Source of the DNA: Paenibacillus sp. J45TS6
GTDB lineage: Bacteria; Bacillota; Bacilli; Paenibacillales; Paenibacillaceae
DNA: 64,000 nucleotides
NCBI RefSeq assembly: GCF_018403285.1
Contig: NZ_BOSJ01000008.1
Location: 1 to 64,000, forward strand
Direction of reading: 5' to 3'
Shown here piece by piece: positions 43,565 through 55,134 of this stretch; the first letter of the stretch is position 1, and each line of letters opens with the position of its first letter. The notes beneath the pieces were generated by a model. The model made no database searches. It worked only from the letters and a program-made list of their open reading frames with translations, and was not told the DNA's origin. Position numbers and translations under genes: made by a program.

Positions 43565-44527
43565 ATGAATACAGTGAGGGGGACGAAGAAAGAAGGTTTA
43601 TTTATGAGAATTGATCTAGGTTGCGGCAATCAAAAATTGCCTGGATGTATAGGTATTGACTGTTTTCCTTACGATGCAGTGGATATCATCCATGATATGA
43701 ACGAGCCTCTGCCGTTCGAAGACAATTCCGTCAGCTACATCATGGCTTCCCATAGTTTGCAGTATGTTCATCATTTGCAGCCTGTTCTTGAAGAGATCTA
43801 TCGTGTATGTAAACATGGTGCTATTGTATGTATTATAGCGCCTTATGCGCATGTAACGGCACACATGGCAAACCCTCATTTCAAACAATTTTTCAACGAG
43901 CATTCCCCTCGTTACTGGACGCAGGACCCTCATTATTATGTAGATCAGGAAGAGTATCTCTTTCGTCAACATACATCTTGGTCCCTTGCCGAAGCGGAGC
44001 AGGAGATCATAATGGACTTTCGGCTCTTACACCTGGAGTTTTTTTATTTCCCCCTCTATAGCGCGTACGATCCTCTGGAGCTCAGTCTGTTAAGACAAAG
44101 CCAGCTTAATGTGGCCTACCAAATCATGTACCAGCTTGTTGTTATTAAAGAAGAGATCTCTCCCGAAGAGCTTACCTATCTAAAACAAAGAAGTTGGGAT
44201 GAGCCGGAGTATGTGAGCGAGCAGCGTTTATCTTTTCAGAATGAGCGTGAGATTGAAAAAATCTATTATACGGAGCATCTCGCCATGCTCGGCTCTCAGG
44301 TTGCGGAATCTTCTCATACGGAAGCCAAACCGACTATTCCGGTGGAACCGCCTTCCCCCTCCTCATCTAAGCCGGATTCTATAAGCGTGCCAAACGCAAG
44401 AAAGCCTGCTAGAAAGCCAAAAAGAATATCAAAAAATAAAGTTGCCCCCCTCCTTCGTTCCAAAAAGAACCCCATAAAAAAGAGAAAGCTAAACCCGAAA
44501 AAAAAGAAACCCGGAAGTTCTCGATAA
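43565..44527 (+). CDS. SAM-dependent methyltransferase with basic Pro/Lys tail
   Basis: A 320-residue protein. Motif I is MRIDLGCGNQKLPGCIGID, with the acidic residue after beta-2; MNEPLPFEDNSVSYIMASHSLQYV corresponds to motifs II-III of class I methyltransferases, followed by LEEIYRVCKHGAIVCIIAP. The C-terminal 75 residues are Pro/Ser-rich and then strongly basic (KKNPIKKRKLNPKKKK), which suggests nucleic acid or cell-wall anion binding. Substrate unknown. Start chosen for TTGGAGGCAGTGT upstream. The tail runs up to the shared terminator. Confidence 0.75.
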   Translation: MNTVRGTKKEGLFMRIDLGCGNQKLPGCIGIDCFPYDAVDIIHDMNEPLPFEDNSVSYIMASHSLQYVHHLQPVLEEIYRVCKHGAIVCIIAPYAHVTAHMANPHFKQFFNEHSPRYWTQDPHYYVDQEEYLFRQHTSWSLAEAEQEIIMDFRLLHLEFFYFPLYSAYDPLELSLLRQSQLNVAYQIMYQLVVIKEEISPEELTYLKQRSWDEPEYVSEQRLSFQNEREIEKIYYTEHLAMLGSQVAESSHTEAKPTIPVEPPSPSSSKPDSISVPNARKPARKPKRISKNKVAPLLRSKKNPIKKRKLNPKKKKPGSSR

Positions 44528-44546
44528 TCGAGGCTCCCGGGTTTTC
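44504..44546. terminator. Shared terminator of the methyltransferase and giant repeat protein genes
   Basis: AAACCCGG / CCGGGTTT outer stem with an inner CTCGAT/ATCGAG stem, T-rich on both sides, overlapping the methyltransferase stop codon. Confidence 0.75.
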
Positions 44547-44577
44547 TATTTTATCAACATCCGAATGAAATCTTCTT

Positions 44578-47500
44578 CTATTCTTCCCCTTCCGGATAGA
44601 CAAGTACATTAACAATGACCGTATAAATACCTTCCTGGGCATCCGTTACGATAAATGTGAATTGATCTGGGCCTGTAAAGTCAGGATCAGGGAAATAGAT
44701 ATACGTTCCATTTGCATTGAGTACAAGTCTTCCATTGTTCGGGTTATCTATGATCTGTGCTGTAACAATAAGACCGAGACCAATCGTATTTAAATTTCCT
44801 GAAAGCGGACGGTTTTCTTCCGTACGAAGCTGAAGGGTTATGGTGCTGCTTCCCTTTGTCACTCTCACGGAAACAAGGAACAAAGTGATTTTACCTGCCA
44901 GATCCGTAAATTGTATCGTAAATTCATCAATTCCGGTAAATCCGGCATCCGGTGTATAAACAAACGTGCCATCCGGTCGTAATTCTACTCTTCCCCGTGA
45001 AGGGCCGCTCCGCAAAATATAATTCCCCTGACCCGCTGGCAGTGCGTCTCTTACAGGGGTTCCTACTGTCGTAGTAAGCTGAATACTCACGGAGTTTGGA
45101 TTGCCTGAAGGATATACAACAACACTGACGATGGACAGAGCACTGAGTCCCAAGCTGTCACTGACCCTTACACTGAACGTATCGGTTCCCGTAAAACCTG
45201 CGTTTGGAATATAAGTAAAGCTTCCATCTGGATTTAGCTCTACTGATCCTGAATTCGGGAGACCTGCAAGCTGATAAATCAGCGGAAGCCCTGCCGGATC
45301 ACTCGCAAGGATGGTCCCAGATACAGGCTGATCTTGCACTGTTCCAATACCGATATCGGTTGTAATCGGTCCATTCACCGGTCCGGAAGCACTTACTTCT
45401 ACGGTAACAGGAATCGATACCGATTCTCCTGCACTGTTTATAGCAATGATTGTAAAGCGATCTGTACCTGTAAAATCAGGACTTGGCGTATACGTAAAGG
45501 TACCGTCTGGATTTACAACCACCGTCCCGAACTGAGGAGAAGTTTCTAAAGAATAGACAAATGCAAGACCATTTGGATCAATCGCGATCGCAGCTCCATT
45601 CACTGCCTGCCCTTGAACCGTAGCTACCCTTACCGGATTAGCAAATGGGATATCATCTTCTACCGTTACTGTCACGGTAGAAATTGCATTTTGTCCGTAT
45701 AGGTCGGTAACAATGACACTAAATTGATCTATTCCGATAAATCCTGGATTTGGGGTATACGTAAAAGTACCGTCAGGATTTATATCGACTGTCCCGTTTG
45801 CCGGCAATAACGTATAGAGCGTAAAGATTAGAACTCCATCTGGGGCGCTCGCTGTTACTATTCCGTCTACTGGAGTATTGATAAGGGTAGAAAGTGAGAC
45901 ATCTGGTGCACTCGGCGTGCCGGTAATGACCTGAATGGTCACAATGATATTGGAGGATGCACCGTTCGCATCTGTAGCAATAACTGTAAACCGATCGGTA
46001 CCTACAAATGTTGGACCAGGTGTATATGTGAAACTTCCATCTGGATTCACCGTAACCAAACCTTGTTCAGGCGGTATGCTCAAAGTAAAAGTAACTACCG
46101 ATCCTTCAGGGTCCACTGCAGTTAACACAGCACTGATTGGATTTCCTGCAAACGTCGTAAAGGTAACATCATTTACGATTGGTGGAAGAACAGGAATATT
46201 GATGGTCACCGTGGAAACCGCAGTTCCTCCATTTCCATCACTCACCCATACCGTAAAAGAATCCGTGCCTGCAAAGCCAGCATTCGGAGTATACGTAAAA
46301 CTTCCATCTGGATTCAGCTGGGTCGTTCCACTCGTCGGAGAAGAACCCAGGAGATAGATGAGCGGATCTCCATCGGGATCGGAAGCAATAATCTGTCCAC
46401 TAACCTGCGTATTTGGACTTGTTGAAATCACCTGATCCTCTGTAACCGGAGGCCGGCCCGTCACTTGAACAGTAACTGGAGCTATCGCTGTTCCTCCGTT
46501 GCCATCACTAACTAAAATGGTGAACGAGTCACTGCCTACAAATCCGGTATTTGGTGTATACGTAAACGTACCATCTGGATTTACGATTGCTGTCCCACTT
46601 GCCGGAGGAGAATTGATCGTAAAGGTAAGCGGATCTCCATCGGGATCGGCTGCAGATATAGCTCCAGATACGGCAATATTCTCAGTCGTCGATACATTAT
46701 CACCTGTAGCAGTCGGCGAAAGATTGACTATCGTTAGCGTTATTGTACCTACACCTATCCCCCCTGCAGAGTTAGCACTCTGTACGGTGAAGCTATCAAG
46801 TCCCCTGTATCCGGGATTCGGAGTGTAGGTGAATGTACCATCTGGATTTACTACTACCGTTCCGTTAACAGGTGGAGATTGTAGAGAATAAGTGAGCGGC
46901 AGCCCATTTGGATCAACAGCAATGATTTGACCAGATATCGGTACATTTACTCCGGTCTCAAGGTTCTGACTTTGAACTGCAGGAGGACTCACATTCACGT
47001 TTACTGTAACTGCGGCTACTGCAACTCCTCCTCTTCCGTCGCTGACCGTTACAGTGAAGAAGTCGGTGCCATAGAACCCACCCGCAGGTGTGTACGTGAA
47101 CGTTCCATCCGGGTTCAAGATCAGTGTTCCATTAGCAGGTAGTGACTGTACCGTATAGGTGAGCGGATCTCCATCAGGATCGGTTGCAATAACTGCTCCT
47201 GTTACCGGTATTGGCTGCACTGTGGATACAGTTGAATTTTGGGTGAGCGGCGGCTGATTAACCACTTGAACATTGACCGTTGATACCGCCGTTCCTCCTT
47301 TTCCATCACTCACGAGAATGGTAAACGCATCAGGACCTACATAACCTGGATTTGGTGTATAGGTGAAGGTTCCATCTGGATTTACGGTGGCAGCCCCGTT
47401 TGCCGGAGGTGTGAGTAAACTAAATGTAAGTGGGTCACCTTCCGGATCGGTTGCTGTCACTTGCCCTGATACCGATAAATTAATGGACGTCGAAATACTT

Positions 47501-50500
47501 ACATCGGACGTTACCGGTGGAAGATCGGTTACGTTAACAGTAGCCGTCGCTATCGCTGTTCCACCTAGGCCATCACTAATGAGTACAGTGAAACTATCGG
47601 GACCTACATAACCTTGATTTGGTGTATAAGTGAACGTTCCATCTGGATTTACGGTGACAGCCCCGTTTGCCGGAGGTGTGAGTAAACTAAATGTAAGTGG
47701 GTCACCCTCTGGGTCTGTTGCCGTCACAGCTCCAGCTACTGGTGTATTTTGAGTTGTAGACACATTCGTTCCTACAGCGATAGGCGGACTGTTCGTAACA
47801 TCAATCTGGACGGTTGCTATCGCCGTTCCGCCTTTCCCGTCATCGACTAACACGGTGAAACTGTCTCTTCCTACATAGCCTGCATTCGGTGTATAGGTAA
47901 AAGTACCGTCTGGATTCACCACTGCTGTGCCAAACACAGGAGCAGCATTCAGTGAATAGGTAAGCGGGTCCCCATCCGGATCGGTTGCCGTAACAGCGCC
48001 AGATACAGGGGTTTCATTTGGTGTGGCAAGTAATACATTTTGGGCTGCAGGAGGCTGATTAATAATGTTAACTGTGACTACAGAGGTTGCCGTACCTCCT
48101 CTTCCGTCACTAACCAGTACAGAGAACGTGTCCGTCCCGACGACACCTGGATTTGGCGTATACGTAAAGGTTCCATCTGGATTTACCAACGCTGTACCCA
48201 GTGTTGGTGCAACAGCTAGTGAGTACGTTAACAGGTTTCCATCCGGGTCCGCAGCTATAATTTGACCATCAACCGGGGTATTCTGTACGGTGTCAAAAGA
48301 ATAATCTGGTACCACCGGAGGCTGGTTATCTACGTTAATGGTTACGACCGAAGTAACGAAAACCCCGCTTGTATTCGTAACAAGCACAGAGAAAGTGTCC
48401 GTGCCAGCAAACCCAGGGTTCGGGGTATACGTAAAGGTTCCATCCGCCGAATTCAAAGCGACAGAGCCATTCGCAGGTCCAGCTGATACAGTATAGGTCA
48501 GAGTCTCGCCTTGCGGATCGGTAGCTACCACCTGGCCGGATACTGGAATGTTTGTGTTCGTATTCAGCGTTACATCCGATGTAACAGGCGCAGCAACTGG
48601 AACACCCACTTGCACGTTAGAGGTAGCCGTCCCTCCTTTTCCATCACTCACCAATACAGAGAAGTTATCAATTCCGAAAAAGTTGAAATTTGGTGTATAC
48701 GTAAAGGTTCCATCCGGGTTCAGTACAACAACTCCATTACTAGGTGGCACAGATAATGTATACGTAAGTGGGTCTCCATCGGGATCCGTTGCCGGAATTT
48801 GACCCGCTACCGGTGTGTTGACGTTCGTCGTTATAGCCAAATCCTGTGCTATAGGCGCTTGATCCGCTACTCTGACAATAGCCGTTCCCACTGCCGTTCC
48901 ACCCTTTCCATCACTAACAAGAACTGTAAAGGAATCGGTGCCTACAAACCCGGTAGCTGGTGTATAAGTAAACGTGCCGTCTGGGTTTACGACTGCTGTC
49001 CCATTTGCCGGAAGAGATGACAGCTGATAAGCAAGAGCATCACCATCGGGATCTGTCGCAATAATCTGTCCAGATAAAGCTGTGTTTTGGACCGTAGTGA
49101 AATTTTGTGTCTGTGCTATAGGAGGCTGGTTAACCACGTTAATGGTCACTGTTGCAATCGCAGTTCCTCCAAATCCATCAGACACCAGTACAGTAAAAGA
49201 ATCAGGACCTGTAAAACCGGTGTTCGGTGTATAGGTGAAACTTCCATCTGCATTCACGGCCGCCGTTCCGTTTACAGGAGGAGATTGCAAAGTATACGTT
49301 AACGGATTCCCATTCGGATCCGTGGCGATAACCTGGCCTGTAGCCATCATATTTTGGATCGTCGAAAGAGAAACATCACTCGTGGATGGCGGCTGATTCA
49401 GCACATTAATGGTCACATTACCTATCGCTGTGCCTCCAATCCCATCTGATACAAGGTACGTGAAAGCATCCGTTCCCGAGAAATTTGCACCTGGTGTATA
49501 CGTAAAGGTTCCATCTGGATTGATCACTACTGTTCCGTTAGTCGGTGCTGAATTCAAACTGTACGTTAACGGATCGCCGTTCGGGTCGGTTGCTACAACC
49601 TGACCTGATGCCGGTGTATTCCCCGCAGTTGTTAGGGTCAAATTTTGTGGAATAGGTGGTTGGTTGGTTATCTGGATCGTTACAACAGAGATTGCCGTGC
49701 CTCCGTTTCCATCACTGACGACCACGTTAAATGTGTCGGTACCTACGAATCCGGGATCCGGTGTATACGTAAACGTACCATCCGGATTTACGACTGCAGT
49801 TCCGCTAGCCGGGGTCCCCGTCAAAGCAAATGTAAGTGGGTCACTATTCGGATCGGTAGCGGTTACTTGACCTGATACGGGGATGTTCTCTCCTGTTGCG
49901 AGATTAAGATTACTTGTTACAGGCGGTAAATTAACAACCTCAATCGTTACAGTAGATACCGCTGTGCCCCCGCTAATATCCGTTACAAGCACAGTAAAAG
50001 AATCGGTACCTATGAAACCAGGATTCGGAATATACGTAAAGGTTCCATCTGGATTGACTTGTGATGTACCGTTCACAGGAGAAGTGTTTTGTGTAAAGGT
50101 GAGCGGATCTCCATCGGGATCACTGGCCGTAACCTGACCTGACGCAGCCACATTCGCAGGTGTCGTCAGATTCACATTCTGCGTAATCGGCGGACGATTG
50201 AGTATGTGGATCGTTACAGCCCCTATCGCTGTTCCCCCATTCGGATCGGCAGCGAGGAAAGTGAAGGAATCATTCCCTATATAGTCTGTGTTCGGTATAT
50301 ATTCAAAAGTTCCGTCTGGATTTATGGTAACCGTACCATTTGCCGGGGCCGAGTTCAGACTATAAATTAGTCCATCACCATTCGGATCCGTAGCGGTTAC
50401 TTGACCGCTCAGCGGCGTATTCTTACTTGTGGTCACATCGAGGTTATTTGCGATTGGCGGCTGATTTAATACGGTCACTACCACCGTAGATACAGCAGTC

Positions 50501-52152
50501 CCTCCGAATCCATCACTTACAAGTACCGTGAATGAATCGTTTCCTGCAAACCCAGGATTAGGGGTATACGTATAGGTGCCATCTGTATTTATTAGGGCGG
50601 TTCCACTCGTAGGAACGGAATTGAGAGTGAACGACAACGGATCGCCATCAGGGTCGCTGCCCGTAACTTGGCCGGAAACAGCTGTGTTTCCGTTGGTTAC
50701 CACGGCATAATTTTGTGTAGTTGGCGGCTGATTGCCGATGGATACGATGTTTCCATTGGATCGAGAGGTACCTTGGAAGATAGGACCGCCAGGTAAACTT
50801 TGAAAGTTATAGGAGATTTCAGCTACATTCGATTGTACTGATCCAGCAGGCCTTGACACAATTTGTACAGAGTATACGATTGTACGCGTCTGCCCTGGAT
50901 TCACTGTCCCAAGAGCAACACCTGCCACGGGATCTGCACCCGGTTGGTTTACTCCATTCACAAAGAGAGAACCCGGTACAAAACTTCCTGACGAAGGGAA
51001 ATTATCTTTAAGTAAGACGAGTGAAGCAGCAGCCGTACCCGTATTGCTAACGGTTAATGTGTACTGAATAGAGTTTCCTACAAGGGTAGATGAGGTATTT
51101 GAGCTTTTCGTAAACACAAAAAATGGAGCATTCACATCCACCTGTAGTCCAAGTGAATTCACCAGGTAAGCATCCCCTTGGGAAGTAGCCTGAATCACAG
51201 CCGTCGTTTGTGAGTTAGTTAGTGAGGAAGATACATTCACATTCGTAATATCCCAGCCTTGTCTTGCCCCAATCGTAGCCCCTCCCGGAGGACTGTTAAG
51301 TGTTCCAAACGTTCCCCTAGTATCAAGCAAACCTTGATCATTATTAATCTGTGAGCAGAAAAAATTATCCACCGGGTTGTTAGGACCGGATATGGGAGCC
51401 AGCGTAGCTATGGTAGGTCCAAATCTAAGTTGATCTCCTACGAGCTGTGGATCTCCTTCACTTGCACTGACCAACAGGCGGCCGTTCACCGTTCCAGTTA
51501 CTGGAGTAGCAAATCCGCCAATCGACGTCGTGGTGCTTCCTAAAGCCTGGTTTACGATCTCGGCTCCTACATAAAAACTAATATTTCGGGAGGGTAAAAA
51601 AGGGCTTGAATAGACAACAGCCAGTGTCCAGCCAGCAAAATTATCATTATTATTTGACGCCGTTACCGTAGCCGGTACTGTACCCGCTGCGTATGTACCT
51701 GCCCCTCCTTCCTGCACAAGCGCAGTAACAATGGCTGAATTCACATAGTTGCTACGGATCGGCGCGGTATTTTGTGCGGTTGCCGGGTCAGGAGATACGG
51801 CGGTTGTACCAATAGGTGTCGAAAAGGATATAGGATTCCCTATAGCACCAAGCACGCTTCCTCCCCCCGCATCGTAGGAACCTGACCAGATTAATTCAGC
51901 ATACAGCACAGATGCACCGCTCGGAATGTCAAGAACCGCTCTCGAACCATTCAGTGTATAATTCAGTGTCGTGCCTAATGGAAAGTTTCCAGCTCTAAGT
52001 GTCGTATTTAATGTACTAAACGCTCCGATGGAGCCTGTCGTTCCCTGATTATTCTGGTTTGCTACTTTATTAAGCCCGAGTGTATTCCCGGTAAAAGTAA
52101 TCGTTCCATTCGTTGTGACGTTATATCTTAAGATGTAGGGCATCGCCGGCAC
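44578..52152 (-). CDS. Giant repeat protein: DUF11-like domain plus about 23 cadherin/Ig-like repeats
   Basis: 2,524 residues. Residues 1-340 form a Gly/Ser/Thr/Asn-rich beta domain, about 345-465 a DUF11-like domain (SSTLVGNSIQYTLTVSNTGT), then from about 474 to the end some 23 repeats averaging 89 residues. Each repeat carries a calcium-binding-like DPDGDPLT motif and VNPDGTFTYTPN followed by GTDSFTVLVSDG.GGTA (tandem-95/cadherin-like). The last two or three repeats are degenerate. There is no signal peptide, LPXTG motif, SLH domain or membrane segment, so export or surface attachment is unexplained; a spore-surface or mother-cell-deposited protein is possible. GTG at 52152 or ATG at 52143 is the start (GGAGGTG upstream). 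Monocistronic. Confidence 0.85.
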   Translation of the reverse strand: MPAMPYILRYNVTTNGTITFTGNTLGLNKVANQNNQGTTGSIGAFSTLNTTLRAGNFPLGTTLNYTLNGSRAVLDIPSGASVLYAELIWSGSYDAGGGSVLGAIGNPISFSTPIGTTAVSPDPATAQNTAPIRSNYVNSAIVTALVQEGGAGTYAAGTVPATVTASNNNDNFAGWTLAVVYSSPFLPSRNISFYVGAEIVNQALGSTTTSIGGFATPVTGTVNGRLLVSASEGDPQLVGDQLRFGPTIATLAPISGPNNPVDNFFCSQINNDQGLLDTRGTFGTLNSPPGGATIGARQGWDITNVNVSSSLTNSQTTAVIQATSQGDAYLVNSLGLQVDVNAPFFVFTKSSNTSSTLVGNSIQYTLTVSNTGTAAASLVLLKDNFPSSGSFVPGSLFVNGVNQPGADPVAGVALGTVNPGQTRTIVYSVQIVSRPAGSVQSNVAEISYNFQSLPGGPIFQGTSRSNGNIVSIGNQPPTTQNYAVVTNGNTAVSGQVTGSDPDGDPLSFTLNSVPTSGTALINTDGTYTYTPNPGFAGNDSFTVLVSDGFGGTAVSTVVVTVLNQPPIANNLDVTTSKNTPLSGQVTATDPNGDGLIYSLNSAPANGTVTINPDGTFEYIPNTDYIGNDSFTFLAADPNGGTAIGAVTIHILNRPPITQNVNLTTPANVAASGQVTASDPDGDPLTFTQNTSPVNGTSQVNPDGTFTYIPNPGFIGTDSFTVLVTDISGGTAVSTVTIEVVNLPPVTSNLNLATGENIPVSGQVTATDPNSDPLTFALTGTPASGTAVVNPDGTFTYTPDPGFVGTDTFNVVVSDGNGGTAISVVTIQITNQPPIPQNLTLTTAGNTPASGQVVATDPNGDPLTYSLNSAPTNGTVVINPDGTFTYTPGANFSGTDAFTYLVSDGIGGTAIGNVTINVLNQPPSTSDVSLSTIQNMMATGQVIATDPNGNPLTYTLQSPPVNGTAAVNADGSFTYTPNTGFTGPDSFTVLVSDGFGGTAIATVTINVVNQPPIAQTQNFTTVQNTALSGQIIATDPDGDALAYQLSSLPANGTAVVNPDGTFTYTPATGFVGTDSFTVLVSDGKGGTAVGTAIVRVADQAPIAQDLAITTNVNTPVAGQIPATDPDGDPLTYTLSVPPSNGVVVLNPDGTFTYTPNFNFFGIDNFSVLVSDGKGGTATSNVQVGVPVAAPVTSDVTLNTNTNIPVSGQVVATDPQGETLTYTVSAGPANGSVALNSADGTFTYTPNPGFAGTDTFSVLVTNTSGVFVTSVVTINVDNQPPVVPDYSFDTVQNTPVDGQIIAADPDGNLLTYSLAVAPTLGTALVNPDGTFTYTPNPGVVGTDTFSVLVSDGRGGTATSVVTVNIINQPPAAQNVLLATPNETPVSGAVTATDPDGDPLTYSLNAAPVFGTAVVNPDGTFTYTPNAGYVGRDSFTVLVDDGKGGTAIATVQIDVTNSPPIAVGTNVSTTQNTPVAGAVTATDPEGDPLTFSLLTPPANGAVTVNPDGTFTYTPNQGYVGPDSFTVLISDGLGGTAIATATVNVTDLPPVTSDVSISTSINLSVSGQVTATDPEGDPLTFSLLTPPANGAATVNPDGTFTYTPNPGYVGPDAFTILVSDGKGGTAVSTVNVQVVNQPPLTQNSTVSTVQPIPVTGAVIATDPDGDPLTYTVQSLPANGTLILNPDGTFTYTPAGGFYGTDFFTVTVSDGRGGVAVAAVTVNVNVSPPAVQSQNLETGVNVPISGQIIAVDPNGLPLTYSLQSPPVNGTVVVNPDGTFTYTPNPGYRGLDSFTVQSANSAGGIGVGTITLTIVNLSPTATGDNVSTTENIAVSGAISAADPDGDPLTFTINSPPASGTAIVNPDGTFTYTPNTGFVGSDSFTILVSDGNGGTAIAPVTVQVTGRPPVTEDQVISTSPNTQVSGQIIASDPDGDPLIYLLGSSPTSGTTQLNPDGSFTYTPNAGFAGTDSFTVWVSDGNGGTAVSTVTINIPVLPPIVNDVTFTTFAGNPISAVLTAVDPEGSVVTFTLSIPPEQGLVTVNPDGSFTYTPGPTFVGTDRFTVIATDANGASSNIIVTIQVITGTPSAPDVSLSTLINTPVDGIVTASAPDGVLIFTLYTLLPANGTVDINPDGTFTYTPNPGFIGIDQFSVIVTDLYGQNAISTVTVTVEDDIPFANPVRVATVQGQAVNGAAIAIDPNGLAFVYSLETSPQFGTVVVNPDGTFTYTPSPDFTGTDRFTIIAINSAGESVSIPVTVEVSASGPVNGPITTDIGIGTVQDQPVSGTILASDPAGLPLIYQLAGLPNSGSVELNPDGSFTYIPNAGFTGTDTFSVRVSDSLGLSALSIVSVVVYPSGNPNSVSIQLTTTVGTPVRDALPAGQGNYILRSGPSRGRVELRPDGTFVYTPDAGFTGIDEFTIQFTDLAGKITLFLVSVRVTKGSSTITLQLRTEENRPLSGNLNTIGLGLIVTAQIIDNPNNGRLVLNANGTYIYFPDPDFTGPDQFTFIVTDAQEGIYTVIVNVLVYPEGEE

Positions 52153-52233
52153 ACACCTCCGCTAGGATACATACTTGTAGGTCAATATATCGTGCGAATG
52201 TTCGTCCTATTCATAAATCCGTAAAATCACATA

Positions 52234-52277
52234 AAAAAACATAAACTTCACCCCGAGGCAAAGTTTATGTTTTTCGT
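52234..52277 (-). terminator. Terminator of the lactonase gene
   Basis: AAAAACATAAACTT / AAGTTTATGTTTTT hairpin just after the stop codon. Confidence 0.85.
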
Positions 52278-52289
52278 AGGACTGCTCTT

Positions 52290-53354
52290 TTATTTTAATG
52301 GCTCAATACAAACGGGTGACTGCAGTTCTAATTCAAATCCTGTTTTCGAGAGCCTGCCTGTATCGCGATCTATGCGGAAAGAAACAAGATTATTCGTTCC
52401 CTGATTGGCAGCAATCAGCAGCCCACCTGCAAGGAGATTGAAATTACGCGGGGTTTTTCCTCCTGTAGATACTTGTTCTATGGCTGTAAGTTCTCCCGTT
52501 CCCTCATTAATATGGAAAAGAGAAATCGTATCATCCCCCCGGTTTGAGGCATATAAGAATCGACCGCAAGGAGATACACGAATATCTGCCCCTGTATTCT
52601 CATCTTGCGCCATTTCTCCTCGTGTCGTGATATGATGCGTAATTTGGAATTCCCCGCGATTTTTGTTATAGGTCATGGCTGTAACCGTACTATTCAGCTC
52701 ATTCACAACATAAGCGAATTTCTCAGACGGATGAATGACAAGATGTCTAGGCCCTGATCCGGCAGGTAATTTTAATTCATAATGGGTCGAAAGCTTGCCA
52801 TCCTCGTTACGGTAGACAAGTAGCTGGTCTAACCCAAGATCACAGACAAAAACAAAATTCCCATCGGCACTTGGCAGAATAGAGTGAGCATGCGGTCCCT
52901 CTTGGCGGTCTTTACGGAACCCTTCCCCTACATGCTGGATCTTCGCACTCATTTCTACCGGAAGACCCGAGTCATCTAATCTAAACACATTCACACTTCC
53001 GCTCGAATAGTTAGCAACAAAAACATAACGACCTTCTGCATCAACAGACACATAACATGGGTCTGCACCTTCCGTTGATTTCCGGTCTAAGAGATGAAGT
53101 TGTTTGGTAGAGGCATCGACTTGGTAGGTAAACAGTTCCCCTTCTCCTTTTTCACTTACTGCGTACAGTTTCTCACCACTTGGATGCAGTGCTACAAAAG
53201 AAGGTTGACCAATGCCATCCATCTGATTCATTACACGCATTTGACCAGTTTCTTTATTGGCGGCGATAAGAAAAATACTCGGTTCTTCTGCTGTCGAATA
53301 CGTTCCTGTATAAAATAATACTTCATCGGCTCTTTGCACTAGTTCGTTCATCAT
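52290..53354 (-). CDS. pgl: Lactonase-family seven-bladed propeller protein (6-phosphogluconolactonase-like)
   Basis: A 354-residue cytoplasmic protein of the PF10282 lactonase family (E. coli YbhE/Pgl, Bacillus YkgB). Seven blades are visible through repeated patterns such as ALHPSGEKLYAVSE, SVDAEGRYVFVANYSSGSVNVF, ILPSADGNFVFVCDLGLDQLLVY, HLVIHPSEKFAYVVNELNSTV and RVSPCGRFLYASNRGDDTISLF. Expected reaction: 6-phosphogluconolactone to 6-phosphogluconate in the oxidative pentose phosphate route. No zwf or gnd is nearby. Ribosome site GAGGAGCG. Confidence 0.85.
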   Translation of the reverse strand: MMNELVQRADEVLFYTGTYSTAEEPSIFLIAANKETGQMRVMNQMDGIGQPSFVALHPSGEKLYAVSEKGEGELFTYQVDASTKQLHLLDRKSTEGADPCYVSVDAEGRYVFVANYSSGSVNVFRLDDSGLPVEMSAKIQHVGEGFRKDRQEGPHAHSILPSADGNFVFVCDLGLDQLLVYRNEDGKLSTHYELKLPAGSGPRHLVIHPSEKFAYVVNELNSTVTAMTYNKNRGEFQITHHITTRGEMAQDENTGADIRVSPCGRFLYASNRGDDTISLFHINEGTGELTAIEQVSTGGKTPRNFNLLAGGLLIAANQGTNNLVSFRIDRDTGRLSKTGFELELQSPVCIEPLK

Positions 53355-53468
53355 CGATCGCTCCTCTTAATAAAGCTAGTCTAGTTACTTTTCTATTAAC
53401 CATATAAGAGTTGCTTTCCTCTAATTTTTGTCAATTTCTCAAAAAGTTCATAAGATGCATACTTGCTC

Positions 53469-53482
53469 TGAAATGCATTTCA
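53469..53482 (+). promoter_or_regulatory. Palindromic operator candidate before the GH1 gene
   Basis: TGAAATGCATTTCA, a perfect 14-base palindrome 72 bases before the GH1 start. LacI-family operators have this size and symmetry; the LacI-type regulator gene lies directly downstream of the GH1 gene. Confidence 0.4.
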
Positions 53483-53530
53483 TAACGTAACCTACTTGTG
53501 TACATGCTAGATAACAACAAAAAAAGGTAA

Positions 53531-54991
<1,461 letters not shown>

Positions 54992-55023
54992 GATTCAGGT
55001 TCACCTGTTCTTTTCAAAGTCCA

Positions 55024-55052
55024 TTTACAGCCCCTCTCATAGGGGCTTTTTT
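55024..55052 (+). terminator. Terminator of the GH1 gene
   Basis: AGCCCCT / AGGGGCT hairpin with a 6-base loop followed by TTTTTT. Confidence 0.85.
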
Positions 55053-55134
55053 GGTTTCTTCCTTTTCATGATTATAATGATTATAGAAGAATTCTTTGTT
55101 GTGTAAAATACTGGATTATTGAAGCGAGGGTCCT

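Noticed and set aside
45334-50137. Many plus-strand frames opposite the giant repeat protein
   Set aside because: They recur with the 89-codon repeat, have no ribosome sites and mirror the coding strand; they are by-products of repeat composition.
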